A stretch of 46,565 nt of DNA from Bacteroidales bacterium (GCA_003818205.1 RPRQ01000037.1:1-46565), one strand, 5' to 3'. Shown: positions 18,497 through 29,154, counted from the first letter of the stretch. The notes: a model not told the origin generated them from the sequence alone. Program-made: numbers and translations.

Positions 18497-19654
18497 ATGA
18501 ATGTGAAATCTTTAAAATTATCCTATGCCATTCCAGTCCTCATGTCATTTTTTGTGATGAGTTTTTGTGATCTTGTTGGAATTGGTGTAGATCGTATTAA
18601 ACTAGAATTTAACCTTAGCAATACTTTATCACAATTAATCCCATCTGTCGTTTTTGTCTGGTTTTTTATTCTTTCAGTTCCTGTTGGTGTTTTACAGGAT
18701 CGACTTGGGAAAAGAAATGTATTGAATCTGGGGATGGTAATTACGGCTATTGGCCTGTTGCTCCCATTCTTTTTTTACTCCTATCTTTCTGTGCTAATTG
18801 GTTTTGCATTGCTCGGAATTGGGAATACAATAGTTCAGGTTTCAGCGAATCCGCTTCTAGTTGATGTAGTTCCCTCTGGTAAAGCATCAAGTTTTTTAAG
18901 TTTCTCACAATTTATAAAAGCTTTAGGATCCATGGTTGCCCCTTTCGTTGCAGTCTGGTTCGCATCCAGATTTGGCGATTGGAAATTGATGTTCCTCGCA
19001 TTTGGAGTAGTTTCGGTAATCGCCGTTTTCTGGCTAGGTTTAGTTAGAATAGAGGAAACTAAGAGCACAGAAAAGAGGGCGACTATGACCTCATCTTTTA
19101 AACTATTAGGAAATGGATATATAGTTCTTATGGTATTGGGGATTTTTTTTGTTGTGGGTATTGATGTTGGAATAAATGCTATTTCAGGGCAGTTTCTTAT
19201 TAACAAGTTCAATGCAGTTCAGGAATTCGCAGAGAAAGGGAGAAGCGTATATTTCTTTGGAAAAATGCTTGGAACCTTTGTTGGTGCATTGATGCTAACT
19301 CTTCTCCCTTCGCGCAAGTTTCTGTTTGGGACATCAATTCTTGGGCTATTAGCAATCCTAGCAATTACCTTTGCTCCAACGGCATTAAGTGCAATGATAA
19401 TTATTTTTATTATAGGTTTAGGTATTGCGAATGTTTTCCCGCTGATATTTTCCATAACCGTTGAAAAATATCCATTGCGTTCAAACGAAATCTCGGGTTT
19501 AATGATAATGGCTGTTTCTGGCGGAGCATTAATACCTCCAGTAATAGGTTTTCTTACAGATAGCATTGGAATAGTTGCAGGCATGTATGTGCTTATTGTA
19601 TGTGCAGTTTATATTGTATTCGCTTCGAGGTTGAACCCTAAGGTAAACAGTTAA
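18497..19654 (+). CDS. MFS sugar transporter (fucose/glucose/GlcNAc permease-like)
   Basis: Encodes about 385 residues from ATG 18497; the upstream TTG frame start adds no recognisable sequence. There are about twelve membrane segments, with the FHS-type stretches SANPLLVDVVPSGKASSFL and SFSQFIKALGSMVAPF. These proton symporters bring monosaccharides through the inner membrane. Between a ROK kinase and a PMI it probably imports mannose, or possibly GlcNAc. It differs clearly from the PAT-type transporter of block 2, so the locus seems to import a disaccharide and a monosaccharide by separate routes. Confidence 0.85.
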   Translation: MNVKSLKLSYAIPVLMSFFVMSFCDLVGIGVDRIKLEFNLSNTLSQLIPSVVFVWFFILSVPVGVLQDRLGKRNVLNLGMVITAIGLLLPFFFYSYLSVLIGFALLGIGNTIVQVSANPLLVDVVPSGKASSFLSFSQFIKALGSMVAPFVAVWFASRFGDWKLMFLAFGVVSVIAVFWLGLVRIEETKSTEKRATMTSSFKLLGNGYIVLMVLGIFFVVGIDVGINAISGQFLINKFNAVQEFAEKGRSVYFFGKMLGTFVGALMLTLLPSRKFLFGTSILGLLAILAITFAPTALSAMIIIFIIGLGIANVFPLIFSITVEKYPLRSNEISGLMIMAVSGGALIPPVIGFLTDSIGIVAGMYVLIVCAVYIVFASRLNPKVNS

Positions 19655-19668
19655 ATAATAAAGTGACT

Positions 19669-20964
19669 ATGAAAAAAGTTTGTTTTTTGTTTTGGCTTTT
19701 TATAGCCTTCGCATGTTCATCGAATAAGAAATCAGATAGAGAACTTGCTGAAAGAATAGCCAATGATCAATATTTCCCTTTTGTGAAAGAAAAAGCAAAA
19801 GAGGTTATGAAAGCTGGATTCAATGCAGGTGAAGGTTACCGCGAAGTATGGATTCGCGATTACAACACGTTTATTGAACTTGCCGCTCAGGTTAATACTA
19901 AAGAAGTTTTGAAAGAAAACCTGTTGGTTTTTTTCCGGATGCAGGGTGATGATGGAAACATTATCGATGGGTTTACTCCTATTGAAAAAATAGGTAAAAA
20001 GGAAACAGATTTCGCCTACTCAAAGTTGGAAACTCGATACGCTGCTCATAAAAATACGGTTGAAACCGATCAAGAATCATCCTTGGTGCAAGCAGTTTAC
20101 AAGTACATTAAATTAACGAAAGATAGAACAATCCTTGATGAAAAAATCGGCGAAAAAAGTGTATGTGAAAGGCTTGAATGGGCTATGAACTTTTTAATGA
20201 GTAATCGATTTAATCCTCAGTATGGGCTAATAATTGGTGCTACTACTGCCGACTGGGGCGATGTACAACCAGAGCATGGTTGGGGGGTCGATCTCGATAA
20301 CAATACTCATCCCGCCATTGATATATACGATAATGCAATGTTTATAATTGCTTTAAACAATATGATGGAATTACTTCCGCAAACAAGAAGTAAATGGGAG
20401 AAAATTAAAAACGGCATTGCCGAAAACTGCCGAAAGAATTTGTGGGATGAACAGAATAAAAAATTCATTCCTCATCTATACCTAGAGAAAGGATCTCCAT
20501 TTTCTCCTGATTTCGATGAAAACCAAATTTTCTACTTTGGTGGAACTACCGTTGCCATTGAAGCTGGGCTGCTTAGCAAGGGCGAAGTAAAAGCATCCTT
20601 GGACGAAATGGTTAAACGTGTAAAACTTGCAGGTGCTGCCTCCATTGGACTTACGCTTTACCCGCCTTACCCTGAAGGATATTTTGCCAATAAAATTATG
20701 AACCCTATTTATAGCTATCAGAATGGTGGCGATTGGACATGGTTTGGCGGAAGAATGGTTCAGCAACTTGTAAAATACGGTTTTGTTCAAGAGGCATATG
20801 AACAGGTGCAGCCCATGGTGAAGCGGGTTAAGGACAATAACGGTTTTTATGAGTGGTATTCTGTTGATAATAAACCACGTGGATCGGGCACTTTTCGAGG
20901 AGAAGCAGGGGTTTTATACACGGCAATTCTAATGTTTGAGGAGTGGACGGTGAAAAATAATTGA
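19669..20964 (+). CDS. Six-hairpin (alpha/alpha)6 glycosidase lipoprotein, specificity unknown
   Basis: Encodes about 431 residues from ATG 19669, preferred over GTG 19663. A short lipoprotein signal ends at Cys16 (IAFAC). The body looks like an (alpha/alpha)6 barrel of the GH63/GH15-like type: [49 protein letters not shown] and [16 protein letters not shown]. Acidic residues in the first, third and last of these are candidates for catalysis. It lacks the marks of GH125, the other helical-barrel mannosidase expected here. It ends 2 bases before the PMI gene and so belongs to the mannose operon. The locus suggests a role in removing glucose or mannose from glycans, but that is inference. Confidence 0.7.
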   Translation: MKKVCFLFWLFIAFACSSNKKSDRELAERIANDQYFPFVKEKAKEVMKAGFNAGEGYREVWIRDYNTFIELAAQVNTKEVLKENLLVFFRMQGDDGNIIDGFTPIEKIGKKETDFAYSKLETRYAAHKNTVETDQESSLVQAVYKYIKLTKDRTILDEKIGEKSVCERLEWAMNFLMSNRFNPQYGLIIGATTADWGDVQPEHGWGVDLDNNTHPAIDIYDNAMFIIALNNMMELLPQTRSKWEKIKNGIAENCRKNLWDEQNKKFIPHLYLEKGSPFSPDFDENQIFYFGGTTVAIEAGLLSKGEVKASLDEMVKRVKLAGAASIGLTLYPPYPEGYFANKIMNPIYSYQNGGDWTWFGGRMVQQLVKYGFVQEAYEQVQPMVKRVKDNNGFYEWYSVDNKPRGSGTFRGEAGVLYTAILMFEEWTVKNN

Positions 20965-20966
20965 AG

Positions 20967-22745
20967 ATGAACAAAAATAATTGGCGTAATACAAAGCAAT
21001 CCTTACTACCAGTAAATATTCAAAAAACGGAAAAGGGTAAGTATGATATTTATCCAACTCACCAGATAATTGGTGATCAGTTTTTTTCGGGTTATGATAC
21101 TCTTGCCAATAGACTGAAAGACTCAAAAATAGTTACTGTTGATGGGTATCAGGGCGTTTCCTTTAATTTAGTTAGGGAGAGGTTGGCGGCTGAGTTTCAG
21201 CGTCTAGGACTTCGTGTTTTCTGGTGGGAATTTTCATCGACTTTTAAGGCTGAAAGTGAGGTGAGAAAAATGGTAGAGCCATATTTAGGCGGAGATGATC
21301 CTCTTTTTGGTTCACGTACAACGCTCTCTTTACCAGATTTTTTTGATGCAACTAAGATAAACTCAATAAAACCTGATGGTAGTGCTGATATAAATATTAT
21401 CATGGGGTTAGGAGCATCACTTGCAGGGTGGGAGGGAACGCTTGTGTATATTGATCTCCCAAAAAACGAACTGCAATTCCGTGCCCGGGCAAAAACAGTA
21501 TTAAACATTGGAGCATCTGAACCCGATGAAAATAAGCCTATGTACAAGCGATTCTACTTTGTGGATTGGGTTGTTCTGAATCGGCATAAAAAGGAAATCC
21601 TTAGCAAGGTTGATATCATGGTTGATGGTCAACGTCCCGATGAACCCACATGGATGGCGGGTGAATATCTTCGCGAGGCATTGCATCAAATGGGGAATAA
21701 TGTATTTCGGGTTCGACCATGGTTTGAGCCTGGAACATGGGGCGGTAGTTGGATTAAAAAAAATATACAGGGTATTAATCCAGATGTGCCAAACTACGCC
21801 TGGTCATTTGAACTTATTGTCCCAGAGAATGGTCTTTTGCTCGAGAATAATGGTAAAACCCTTGAAGTATCTTTCGATAGTTTGATGTTTCAGGAGGCTG
21901 AGGCTGTTCTGGGCGATTGTTTTAATCGATTTGGGGTAGAGTTTCCCATTCGATTCGATTTTCTCGACACTTTCGATGGTGGAAACCTTTCTGTACAATG
22001 CCATCCCCGACCAGAATATACAAAGAAGCACTTCAACGAGGATTTCACACAGGAGGAAACGTATTATATCCTAGATACAAAAGACAATGCTCAGGTTTAT
22101 TTGGGATTTCAAGAATCGATTGATTCCAATAAGTTCAAGGAGGTACTAGAAGAGAGCTTCGAGAAAAGCATACCTGTGGATATTGATAGGTATGTACAAA
22201 AACATCCTGCATCAAAGCACGATCTTTTTCTAATCCCATACGGGACTATTCATGGATCGGGAATCAATAACCTTGTCCTTGAGATCAGCTCAACGCCCTA
22301 TATTTTCACCTTTAAAATGTACGATTGGTTGCGCCCCGATTTGGATGGCAAACCCCGCCCGTTGAACATCAAGAGAGGTATGGAAAATCTTTACTTTGAA
22401 AGAAAAGGCGAATATGTTAAGCAAAAACTAATATCTAAGCCTTATCTTATCGATCAGGGTGAGGATTGGGAACTTTTTCATCTTCCCACCCATGAAAATC
22501 ATCTATATGATGTTCATCGGTATCATTTAAAAACCTCGATTGCGGTTGAAACTAAGAATAAGTGTCATGTGTTGAGTTTAGTTGAGGGGGAAAGGATAAG
22601 GATTGAAACGGCAAAGGGAGTGGTTCAGTACTTTAACTATGCCGAAACATTTGTAATACCTGCTGCCGCAAGAAGTTACCGAATAGTTAATGAGTCAGAT
22701 AGGCCTATTATGGTTGTGAAGGCTTTCGTAAAGGAGATGATTTAA
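20967..22745 (+). CDS. manA: Class I mannose-6-phosphate isomerase with N-terminal kinase-like domain
   Basis: Encodes about 592 residues from ATG 20967. The C-terminal part (about 270-592) is a cupin-type phosphomannose isomerase converting mannose 6-phosphate to fructose 6-phosphate. Its zinc ligands can be placed at Gln344 and His346 (QCHP), Glu364 (ETYYIL) and His429 (GTIHGSG). The N-terminal 250 residues are additional and resemble a nucleoside- or uridine-kinase fold, but the P-loop position reads GYQGVSFN (60-67), without the lysine needed for ATP. Ordinary class I enzymes are about 300-400 residues long. The gene closes the GntR-ROK-MFS-hydrolase operon. The N-terminal domain may be regulatory or structural. 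Confidence 0.82.
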   Translation: MNKNNWRNTKQSLLPVNIQKTEKGKYDIYPTHQIIGDQFFSGYDTLANRLKDSKIVTVDGYQGVSFNLVRERLAAEFQRLGLRVFWWEFSSTFKAESEVRKMVEPYLGGDDPLFGSRTTLSLPDFFDATKINSIKPDGSADINIIMGLGASLAGWEGTLVYIDLPKNELQFRARAKTVLNIGASEPDENKPMYKRFYFVDWVVLNRHKKEILSKVDIMVDGQRPDEPTWMAGEYLREALHQMGNNVFRVRPWFEPGTWGGSWIKKNIQGINPDVPNYAWSFELIVPENGLLLENNGKTLEVSFDSLMFQEAEAVLGDCFNRFGVEFPIRFDFLDTFDGGNLSVQCHPRPEYTKKHFNEDFTQEETYYILDTKDNAQVYLGFQESIDSNKFKEVLEESFEKSIPVDIDRYVQKHPASKHDLFLIPYGTIHGSGINNLVLEISSTPYIFTFKMYDWLRPDLDGKPRPLNIKRGMENLYFERKGEYVKQKLISKPYLIDQGEDWELFHLPTHENHLYDVHRYHLKTSIAVETKNKCHVLSLVEGERIRIETAKGVVQYFNYAETFVIPAAARSYRIVNESDRPIMVVKAFVKEMI

Positions 22746-22985
22746 ACGCTAAGGCGGAAAGACGCTAAGAGAAGATAATAAACACAGAGACACGGAGGCG
22801 CAGAGAATAGATGAGGTTAAAGTTGTCTTTCTCCGTGTTACTCTGTGTGAAACTCTGTGAACTCTGTGTTAAAATTATTGTGAAGACTTATGTAAAATAG
22901 ATAATTAGAACACAAAGTCGGAAAGACGCTAAGAGATAATTATTAAGTATTCAAATTTAGCGTCTTCGCGACTTAGCGTTTAAAA
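22743..22985. repeat. Interspersed palindromic repeats between PMI and GH38
   Basis: Two repeat types lie side by side. AACGCTAAGGCGGAAAGACG (22745-22764) recurs in related form near 22910-22934 and, inverted, at about 22957-22982. ACACAGAGACACGGAG (22782-22797) pairs with 22831-22848 apart from a 2-base bulge. The unit can fold into long stems and may end transcription of the mannose operon. Relatives of the second type occur at 32345-32416. Confidence 0.65.
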
Positions 22986-23010
22986 ATATCGAGATATAAA
23001 TATTCCTGCT

Positions 23011-26000
23011 ATGAAAAAGTACTCACTTGCATTTTTGGCTACTGTAATAACTTTTATCGATTTAATTGCACAACAACCCAAGTTTGCCAAGGATGAATTG
23101 CTACTACAGGGCTATGAGAAAACCCTGTCAGGTGTCGATTTTGTGTATCATTCCCCTATAAATGCAGCAACAAAATCGCTACTAGTTCGTGCAACCGATG
23201 GAATCCAAAGTATGGAATGGCAAACTGAAGTTGTACCGGTTAAATTCGATAAAAAGTTTGCAACTTTTGTATGGATGGCTGGAATGGGGAGCAATGTGGC
23301 ACGGGTTCGAATGGATTTGTTTATTAATGGGGATAAAAAATTTGAGTTTTATACCGAACGATCACCTTTCTGGTCGCTAAGCAATGCTGATGGTACAATC
23401 CTGTCGTTTTATTCCGATTTTATCGATAAGCATGGTGATAGGATGGGCTTTATGTTCCTTAAGGTTCCAACTTCACTTCTGAAGAAAGGAGGGTCTTTAG
23501 TTTTAAAAGTGGTTGGAAGTGCAGCCAATACATCTGCTTGGTATATGACTTTTTGTGAACAGATAAAACCTAAGGTTGAGATATCATCGTTCCCAGCAAT
23601 CCTAAAAGGCAAAGGGCAATCTCAGCAAATGCTTGGCTTCAATATCTACTATTTTGGAAACCCAGCAAAAGCAGACCTTTACAGAGATGGTCGAAAAATT
23701 AGCTCCGTAAACCTTAAATTCGGATATAGTTTCCAGTCCATTGGTATTCCTAAAATTGAAAGTAATAGTAAGTCCGTCTTTCGATTAGTAGCAAACGGCT
23801 ACGATCAATCAACCGAAGTGGAACTAAAACCCGTTAAGGAATGGCGTGTTAACTTCGTTCAGCATTCACATACCGATATTGGCTATACACGTTCCCAAAC
23901 CGAGATTCTTGGAGAGCATCTACGTTACATCGATTATGCGCTTGACTACTGCGATGCAACCGATTCTTACCCCGATGATTCCAAGTTCCGTTGGACATGC
24001 GAAGCATCGTATGCTGTTGATGAATACCTGCGAAGCAGACCCCATGAACAGGTTGAAAGACTTAAGAAGCGTATTAAGGAGGGACGGATTGAGGTCACGG
24101 GTATGTACTTCAACTTTGATGATATGCCCGATGAACAATCGCTTGTTGCATCATTAAAACCTTTTGAACGATTTCGCAAGGAAGGAATCGATGTGAAGGT
24201 TGCCATGCAAAACGATGTTAATGGTATAGCATGGTGTCTTAACGACTACTATAATACGCTTGGAGTAAAGTACTTGAATATGGGTACCCATGGCCACAGG
24301 GCTTTAATTTGCTTCGATAAGCCTACTGCATTCTGGTGGGAATCGCCATCGGGTAAACGTATGCTGGCATTTAGGGCAGAGCATTATATGATAGGGAATA
24401 CTGTTTTTGGAGTCCATACCGATAATCTTGAAGATTTTGAGAAGAAGTTAATGCAATACCTAGTGGATTTGGACTCGAAGGGCTATCAGTTTAATATAAT
24501 TCCCATTCAGTACTCGGGTTACCTTACCGATAACTCACCACCATCAACTCTAGGTAATGAAATGATTAAAAAATGGAACGAAAAGTACGAGTGGCCTAAA
24601 CTTCGTCAAGCAATTGCCAGTGAGTTCTTCTCCGAAATTGAGGCAAATCATTCCAGTGAAATTCAGGTTATTCGAGGTGCTTGGCCCGATTGGTGGACAG
24701 ATGGTTTTGCCTCAGCAGCCCGCGAAGCTTCTGTTTCAAGAATTACTCATGCCGAGGTTATCGCCAACCAAGGGGCATTATCCTTGGCTAAAACCCTTGG
24801 AGCAAAGCTGCCAGATGGAATTCTGGACAGAATTTATGAGGTGAATAAAGCCTTGCTTTACTATGACGAGCATACTTTTGGTGCCGATGAGAGTGTTTCT
24901 AACCCATACTCTAAAATGTCGATGGAGCAACGCGAGATTAAAGAATCATACGTATGGGAGGCTTTCCGAAGGAATAGAATGGTAAGAGAAGAGGTGCTTG
25001 GATTACTTCAATCGTACTATAGTAAGCAGGATGTTCCATCAATATTGGTCTTTAATACCCTTAATTGGCGGCGTAGTGGGATGGTAGAGGTTTATATCGA
25101 CCACCAGATACTTCCTAGGGGTATGAAGTTTAAAATTGAGGATAATCAGGGGAAGGAGATACTTGCACAGGAGGTTGGTCATCGAAGCGATGGTACCTAC
25201 TGGGCTTTATGGGTTGAGGATATCCCAGCAATGGGTGCTAAGCAGCTAAAGATAAAAGTCCTTGGTATAGAGAACCCTTTAGAAAAGACAAATCAATCTC
25301 AGCCATTGAAACTGGAGAATCAATGGTATAAAATTGAAATTGATGAAAAGAGAGGAACCATCTCCTCGTGGTTTGATAAAGATCAGGGCATTGAGATGGT
25401 TGATAAAGACGCTGAGTGGGGGATGGGAGAGTTTATCTACGAAACGCTTGGTAATCGCTCCCAAATGGAATCGAAGATGTTAAATAATTTTAAGCGCACC
25501 CCACTGCAATCGGTCAAGATAAAGGAGGTGAAAGATGGAAATATATGGACTTCAATTGTTTTAGAGGGAGAATCGGAGGCGGCCTTTGGAAGCGATGGGG
25601 TTCAGTACGAGATACGCCTTCTTAAGCCAGTAAAACAGGTTGATATTAAATATCTTATCGTGAAGAAACCGATTATTGACCCTGAAGGGTTTTATATAGC
25701 ATTCCCTTTCAACCTTAAGGATGGCAAGCATTACTTCGATGTTCAGGGAGGAGTTGTTCAGGCAGGAATCGATCAAATTCCAGATTCATCAAATGATTGG
25801 AATACGGTACAGAATTTTTCCGCTTTAAGGAATCAAACCTCACAAATTTTGATGGTTAGCCCCGAAATTCCACTAGTACAGTTTGGCAATATCAATACAG
25901 GACGGTATAAGGCTGGTGCAACTCCTGAGTCAACACATCTTTACTCGTGGCCGATGAATAACTACTGGGTAACCAATTTTAATTCGTATCAGCAAGGTGG

Positions 26001-26388
26001 ATTCGAATTTTCCTACAGCATAACAAGTTTAAATAACATAGACAATATTGCCTCAACTCAGTTTGGGTGGAACAGAAGAATACCCTTTATGACAAGAATT
26101 ATTCCTGCGGGAGTACAATCCGTTAATAGTTCTACTGAGGAGAATATCATTAATATTTTATCCAATAATATCTTACTTGTTAATGCACAACCATTAGAAA
26201 ACGAGAATGGAATTTTACTTCATGTAAGGGAGATAGGGAATAAAGCCTCAGAAATTAAAGTATCACTGAAAGGAATAGATTTTTTAAGGTTGATTGAGAC
26301 GGATGTGCTAGGGAATAAGCTAAGCGAATCAGATAAGCCTATTACCATTCAACCTTTAGAGAGCAAGTTCGTGAAGGTGGTTTGGTAG
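23011..26388 (+). CDS. GH38 alpha-mannosidase, exported
   Basis: Encodes 1,125 residues with a signal peptide ending near residue 21 (LIAQ). GH38 enzymes are zinc-dependent retaining alpha-mannosidases. After a beta-rich N-terminal extension of about 280 residues, the catalytic domain begins with HSHTDIGYTRSQTE, whose first histidine and aspartate bind zinc. The nucleophile is expected in AMQNDVNGIAW. Helical and large C-terminal beta domains follow to the end. The N-terminal extension makes the protein longer than many bacterial GH38 enzymes. It would remove alpha-1,2, 1,3 or 1,6 mannose in the periplasm, complementing GH47 and GH92. It stands after the repeat region and may have its own promoter. 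Confidence 0.92.
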   Translation: MKKYSLAFLATVITFIDLIAQQPKFAKDELLLQGYEKTLSGVDFVYHSPINAATKSLLVRATDGIQSMEWQTEVVPVKFDKKFATFVWMAGMGSNVARVRMDLFINGDKKFEFYTERSPFWSLSNADGTILSFYSDFIDKHGDRMGFMFLKVPTSLLKKGGSLVLKVVGSAANTSAWYMTFCEQIKPKVEISSFPAILKGKGQSQQMLGFNIYYFGNPAKADLYRDGRKISSVNLKFGYSFQSIGIPKIESNSKSVFRLVANGYDQSTEVELKPVKEWRVNFVQHSHTDIGYTRSQTEILGEHLRYIDYALDYCDATDSYPDDSKFRWTCEASYAVDEYLRSRPHEQVERLKKRIKEGRIEVTGMYFNFDDMPDEQSLVASLKPFERFRKEGIDVKVAMQNDVNGIAWCLNDYYNTLGVKYLNMGTHGHRALICFDKPTAFWWESPSGKRMLAFRAEHYMIGNTVFGVHTDNLEDFEKKLMQYLVDLDSKGYQFNIIPIQYSGYLTDNSPPSTLGNEMIKKWNEKYEWPKLRQAIASEFFSEIEANHSSEIQVIRGAWPDWWTDGFASAAREASVSRITHAEVIANQGALSLAKTLGAKLPDGILDRIYEVNKALLYYDEHTFGADESVSNPYSKMSMEQREIKESYVWEAFRRNRMVREEVLGLLQSYYSKQDVPSILVFNTLNWRRSGMVEVYIDHQILPRGMKFKIEDNQGKEILAQEVGHRSDGTYWALWVEDIPAMGAKQLKIKVLGIENPLEKTNQSQPLKLENQWYKIEIDEKRGTISSWFDKDQGIEMVDKDAEWGMGEFIYETLGNRSQMESKMLNNFKRTPLQSVKIKEVKDGNIWTSIVLEGESEAAFGSDGVQYEIRLLKPVKQVDIKYLIVKKPIIDPEGFYIAFPFNLKDGKHYFDVQGGVVQAGIDQIPDSSNDWNTVQNFSALRNQTSQILMVSPEIPLVQFGNINTGRYKAGATPESTHLYSWPMNNYWVTNFNSYQQGGFEFSYSITSLNNIDNIASTQFGWNRRIPFMTRIIPAGVQSVNSSTEENIINILSNNILLVNAQPLENENGILLHVREIGNKASEIKVSLKGIDFLRLIETDVLGNKLSESDKPITIQPLESKFVKVVW

Positions 26389-26414
26389 GATTGTTTTGAA
26401 TTCGATTTTAAAGA

Positions 26415-26481
26415 TTTCACGCAAAGGGCGCAAAGAATGCACAAAGAACAATTTTAAACTCATTGCGATCTTTGCGTGAAA
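26415..26481. terminator. Bidirectional terminator between GH38 and GH3
   Basis: TTTCACGCAAAG (26415-26426) pairs exactly with 26470-26481, and the stem continues inward with two mismatches. It lies between the stops of two converging genes and could end transcription from both sides. The words resemble the interspersed repeats found in other gaps of this window. Confidence 0.7.
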
Positions 26482-26490
26482 GTTTGAATA

Positions 26491-29154
26491 TTACTTGGTT
26501 ACACTTATTATCCCACGCAAACGAATATCCTTTGATGAGGCGCCAATCATTATCCTGAAATCGCCGGGTTCAACAATTCTTTTAAGATCCTTATCCAGCA
26601 TCGAAAGTTTTTCAGGATTAATCATGAACGTGAGCTCTTTCGTCTCCCCCGGTTTTAAGAATACTCGTTGAAACCCTTTCAGTTCAGAAACAGGACGTGA
26701 AACCGATGATAGCTCATCCCTAATGTAGAGTTGAACAACCTCATCACCGGCGAGTTTACCTGTATTCGTTACTTTTAGATGAACAAGAGTTGAATCGTTA
26801 GATTGAATGGTGTTTTTATCAATTTGCAAATTGCTATAATCAAACGATGTATAGCTCATCCCATAGCCAAAGGGAAATAGCGGTTGACCTGTGAGGTTGA
26901 TATAATCATCGCCTCTGCCTGTAGGTTTGTGGTTATACACCAATGGTAGTTGACCCTCGAAAATGGGGAAAGTAATTGGTAGCCGTCCTGCTGGATTATA
27001 ATCACCAAATAGAATATCCGCAACAGCATTCCCACCTACCTCTCCGGGATACCATACATCAAGCACCGCTTCAACATTGCTTAACCAGCTATTCATCGTA
27101 ATAGCACTACCTCCAACTAGTAAGACTATAACTGGCTTGCCAGTTTCTGCCACTTTATTAATTAGCTCCTCTTGTCGACTAGGGAGATTTAGGTAAGCCC
27201 TATCCTGAAATTCACCCTCCTCGATGCCTACAACTACTAAGGCAATATCGCTTTGCGAAGCAAGTTTTACGGCCTTATTAATCTCATCGGAATCCTTATC
27301 GTCCATGCCAACATTCCAGACTAAGCTGAAAAATGCATTCCCAACGGGTTCGTAGAATTCAATTCGAATGTCGTACTCTTTCCCTTTCTCAAAATCGTAA
27401 TCGGCTAAAAGGGTTTGTTTCGATAGTTTTTTCCAGTTATCCAGAATCAACTTACTATTAAGGTATAACCTATACCCATCGTTGCCATCGATTCCAATCC
27501 TGAATTTCCCTGTTTGAGGTGCAAGCAATTTCCCTGTCCACCTTACCGAATAAAAATCGTACGTTAGTTTTTCGGGGTTAGGAGAGAATAGTGTCCATTG
27601 AAATTGTAGTTGATTATCGATTCTTGTAAAAGAGGGCGAACCCGTTAGGGTTACATTATTAAAATACTCTCCTGATAAACCTTTTTCAGGCTTTGTGTTA
27701 AATGTGCATGATAGAAAATCGGAGGGTATGGTAGGATACTTTAAATCTGTACGCTTGCAGCCTAATGTGTAATTGACTTTGATTTTATCTCCAACTTTAG
27801 CTTTAATTCCATCCAAAATACTAATATTATTAATCCCTGGACCGCTATAACCTCCCAAACGAACCTCACCTGCATCGGGGCCAATTACAGCAATTGAACG
27901 GATACTCTTGCCCATTGGTAGCGTGTTGTTGATATTCTTTAAAAGTACTATTGATTTAAGCGCAGCCTCTTTTGCAAGTTCCCGGTGTAAAGGGCTACCA
28001 TTCCACTCAGAGGCTAGTTTTGGATCAACGTAAGGGTTCTCGAAAAGGCCAAGTTGAAATTTAATTCTTAGGATACGTGCAACAGCATCATCAATAATTT
28101 TAGGGCTAATGCTCCCATCTAAAAATGGAGGGATAAAAAGTTTGTAGTGTTCATAGCTGGTTTGAAAGATTACATCTAGGCCATTGGCTATTGACTTTGC
28201 TGTTGCATCAGCATAGTCTTTGGCTGTGTAGTGTAGCACATTTGCTCCTCCTGTGGCTCCGGCATCTGAAATAACAAATCCCTTGAAACCCCACTCTTTT
28301 TTTAGCAAATCATTTAAAAGCCAGCTATTAGCAGTGCATGGACTTCCATCCAAGGAGTTGTATGAGGTCATTACGGATAGAGAGCCTCCTCTTTTAAAGC
28401 AAGCATCAAAGGGTGGTAAATAAATTTCACGAAGTAATCTTTCGTTGTAATGGATTGGATAGCTGTCGCGACCACCATCGCCTACGTTTGCAATGAAATG
28501 CTTTGGAGTGGTGATGATGCCTAGTTTTTCGAATTCCGATACAAATGCAACACCCATTTCAGTGGAAAGGTATGGATCTTCACCATAAGTCTCTTCGGTA
28601 CGTCCCCATCTGACATCGCTTGCAATATTAATAACGGGTGAAAGGATTTGACGAATGCCACGGGTTTTGCACTCCAGTGCAATTGCTTTCGAAATGCGAT
28701 GCATTAAATCCAAATCCCATGTTGAAGCCAATGCTATAGATTGGGGAAATGCCGTTGCATCTTTCCTTACTAAACCATGAAGAGCCTCGTCAACAAAGAT
28801 AATTGGGATGCCTAACCGGCTTTCGTTAATAAAAAACTTTTGAATCTCATTAAAGGCTTGAGCCGTTTCATAGGCAGAATTACCTGCTGGGTAGTTAAGC
28901 ATCTGCTCATTTGCATTGGCGTTTTGTCCAGATGCATTAAATTCAAATCCGAAAATGCCTGTTTTATACTTTTCCTTATCCTTGCTGATATCCCCTGAGA
29001 TTAAAAATAGTTGCCAAAACTTTTCCTCTGGTGTCATCCTCGAAAGAAGATCATTTACTCTTGCGTTGATCGATAGCTTAGTATCTTTATATGGTTGCCC
29101 ATTGATTAATAGCGAAATCGAAAGCAGGACGATAAGAGATATGGACTTTTTCAT
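26491..29154 (-). CDS. GH3 beta-glycosidase with PA14 insert
   Basis: Encodes 887 residues, with a signal peptide ending near residue 19 (LINGQ). GH3 enzymes remove beta-linked glucose, xylose, GlcNAc or similar residues with retention. The N-terminal barrel carries KHFIANVGDGGRDSYP and the nucleophile Asp297 in GFVISDAGA. The following domain is interrupted by a PA14 module (about 490-612), which often shapes substrate choice, and a fibronectin III-like domain closes the protein. It is transcribed against GH38 and divergently from the next gene. The sugar specificity is not evident, so it may serve a beta-linked decoration and not the mannan itself. Confidence 0.9.
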   Translation of the reverse strand: MKKSISLIVLLSISLLINGQPYKDTKLSINARVNDLLSRMTPEEKFWQLFLISGDISKDKEKYKTGIFGFEFNASGQNANANEQMLNYPAGNSAYETAQAFNEIQKFFINESRLGIPIIFVDEALHGLVRKDATAFPQSIALASTWDLDLMHRISKAIALECKTRGIRQILSPVINIASDVRWGRTEETYGEDPYLSTEMGVAFVSEFEKLGIITTPKHFIANVGDGGRDSYPIHYNERLLREIYLPPFDACFKRGGSLSVMTSYNSLDGSPCTANSWLLNDLLKKEWGFKGFVISDAGATGGANVLHYTAKDYADATAKSIANGLDVIFQTSYEHYKLFIPPFLDGSISPKIIDDAVARILRIKFQLGLFENPYVDPKLASEWNGSPLHRELAKEAALKSIVLLKNINNTLPMGKSIRSIAVIGPDAGEVRLGGYSGPGINNISILDGIKAKVGDKIKVNYTLGCKRTDLKYPTIPSDFLSCTFNTKPEKGLSGEYFNNVTLTGSPSFTRIDNQLQFQWTLFSPNPEKLTYDFYSVRWTGKLLAPQTGKFRIGIDGNDGYRLYLNSKLILDNWKKLSKQTLLADYDFEKGKEYDIRIEFYEPVGNAFFSLVWNVGMDDKDSDEINKAVKLASQSDIALVVVGIEEGEFQDRAYLNLPSRQEELINKVAETGKPVIVLLVGGSAITMNSWLSNVEAVLDVWYPGEVGGNAVADILFGDYNPAGRLPITFPIFEGQLPLVYNHKPTGRGDDYINLTGQPLFPFGYGMSYTSFDYSNLQIDKNTIQSNDSTLVHLKVTNTGKLAGDEVVQLYIRDELSSVSRPVSELKGFQRVFLKPGETKELTFMINPEKLSMLDKDLKRIVEPGDFRIMIGASSKDIRLRGIISVTK

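Noticed and set aside
19669-20964. Assignment as GH125 exo-alpha-1,6-mannosidase
   Set aside because: The context invites it, but the characteristic GH125 motifs are not seen, and the residues instead resemble GH63/GH15-type helical barrels.
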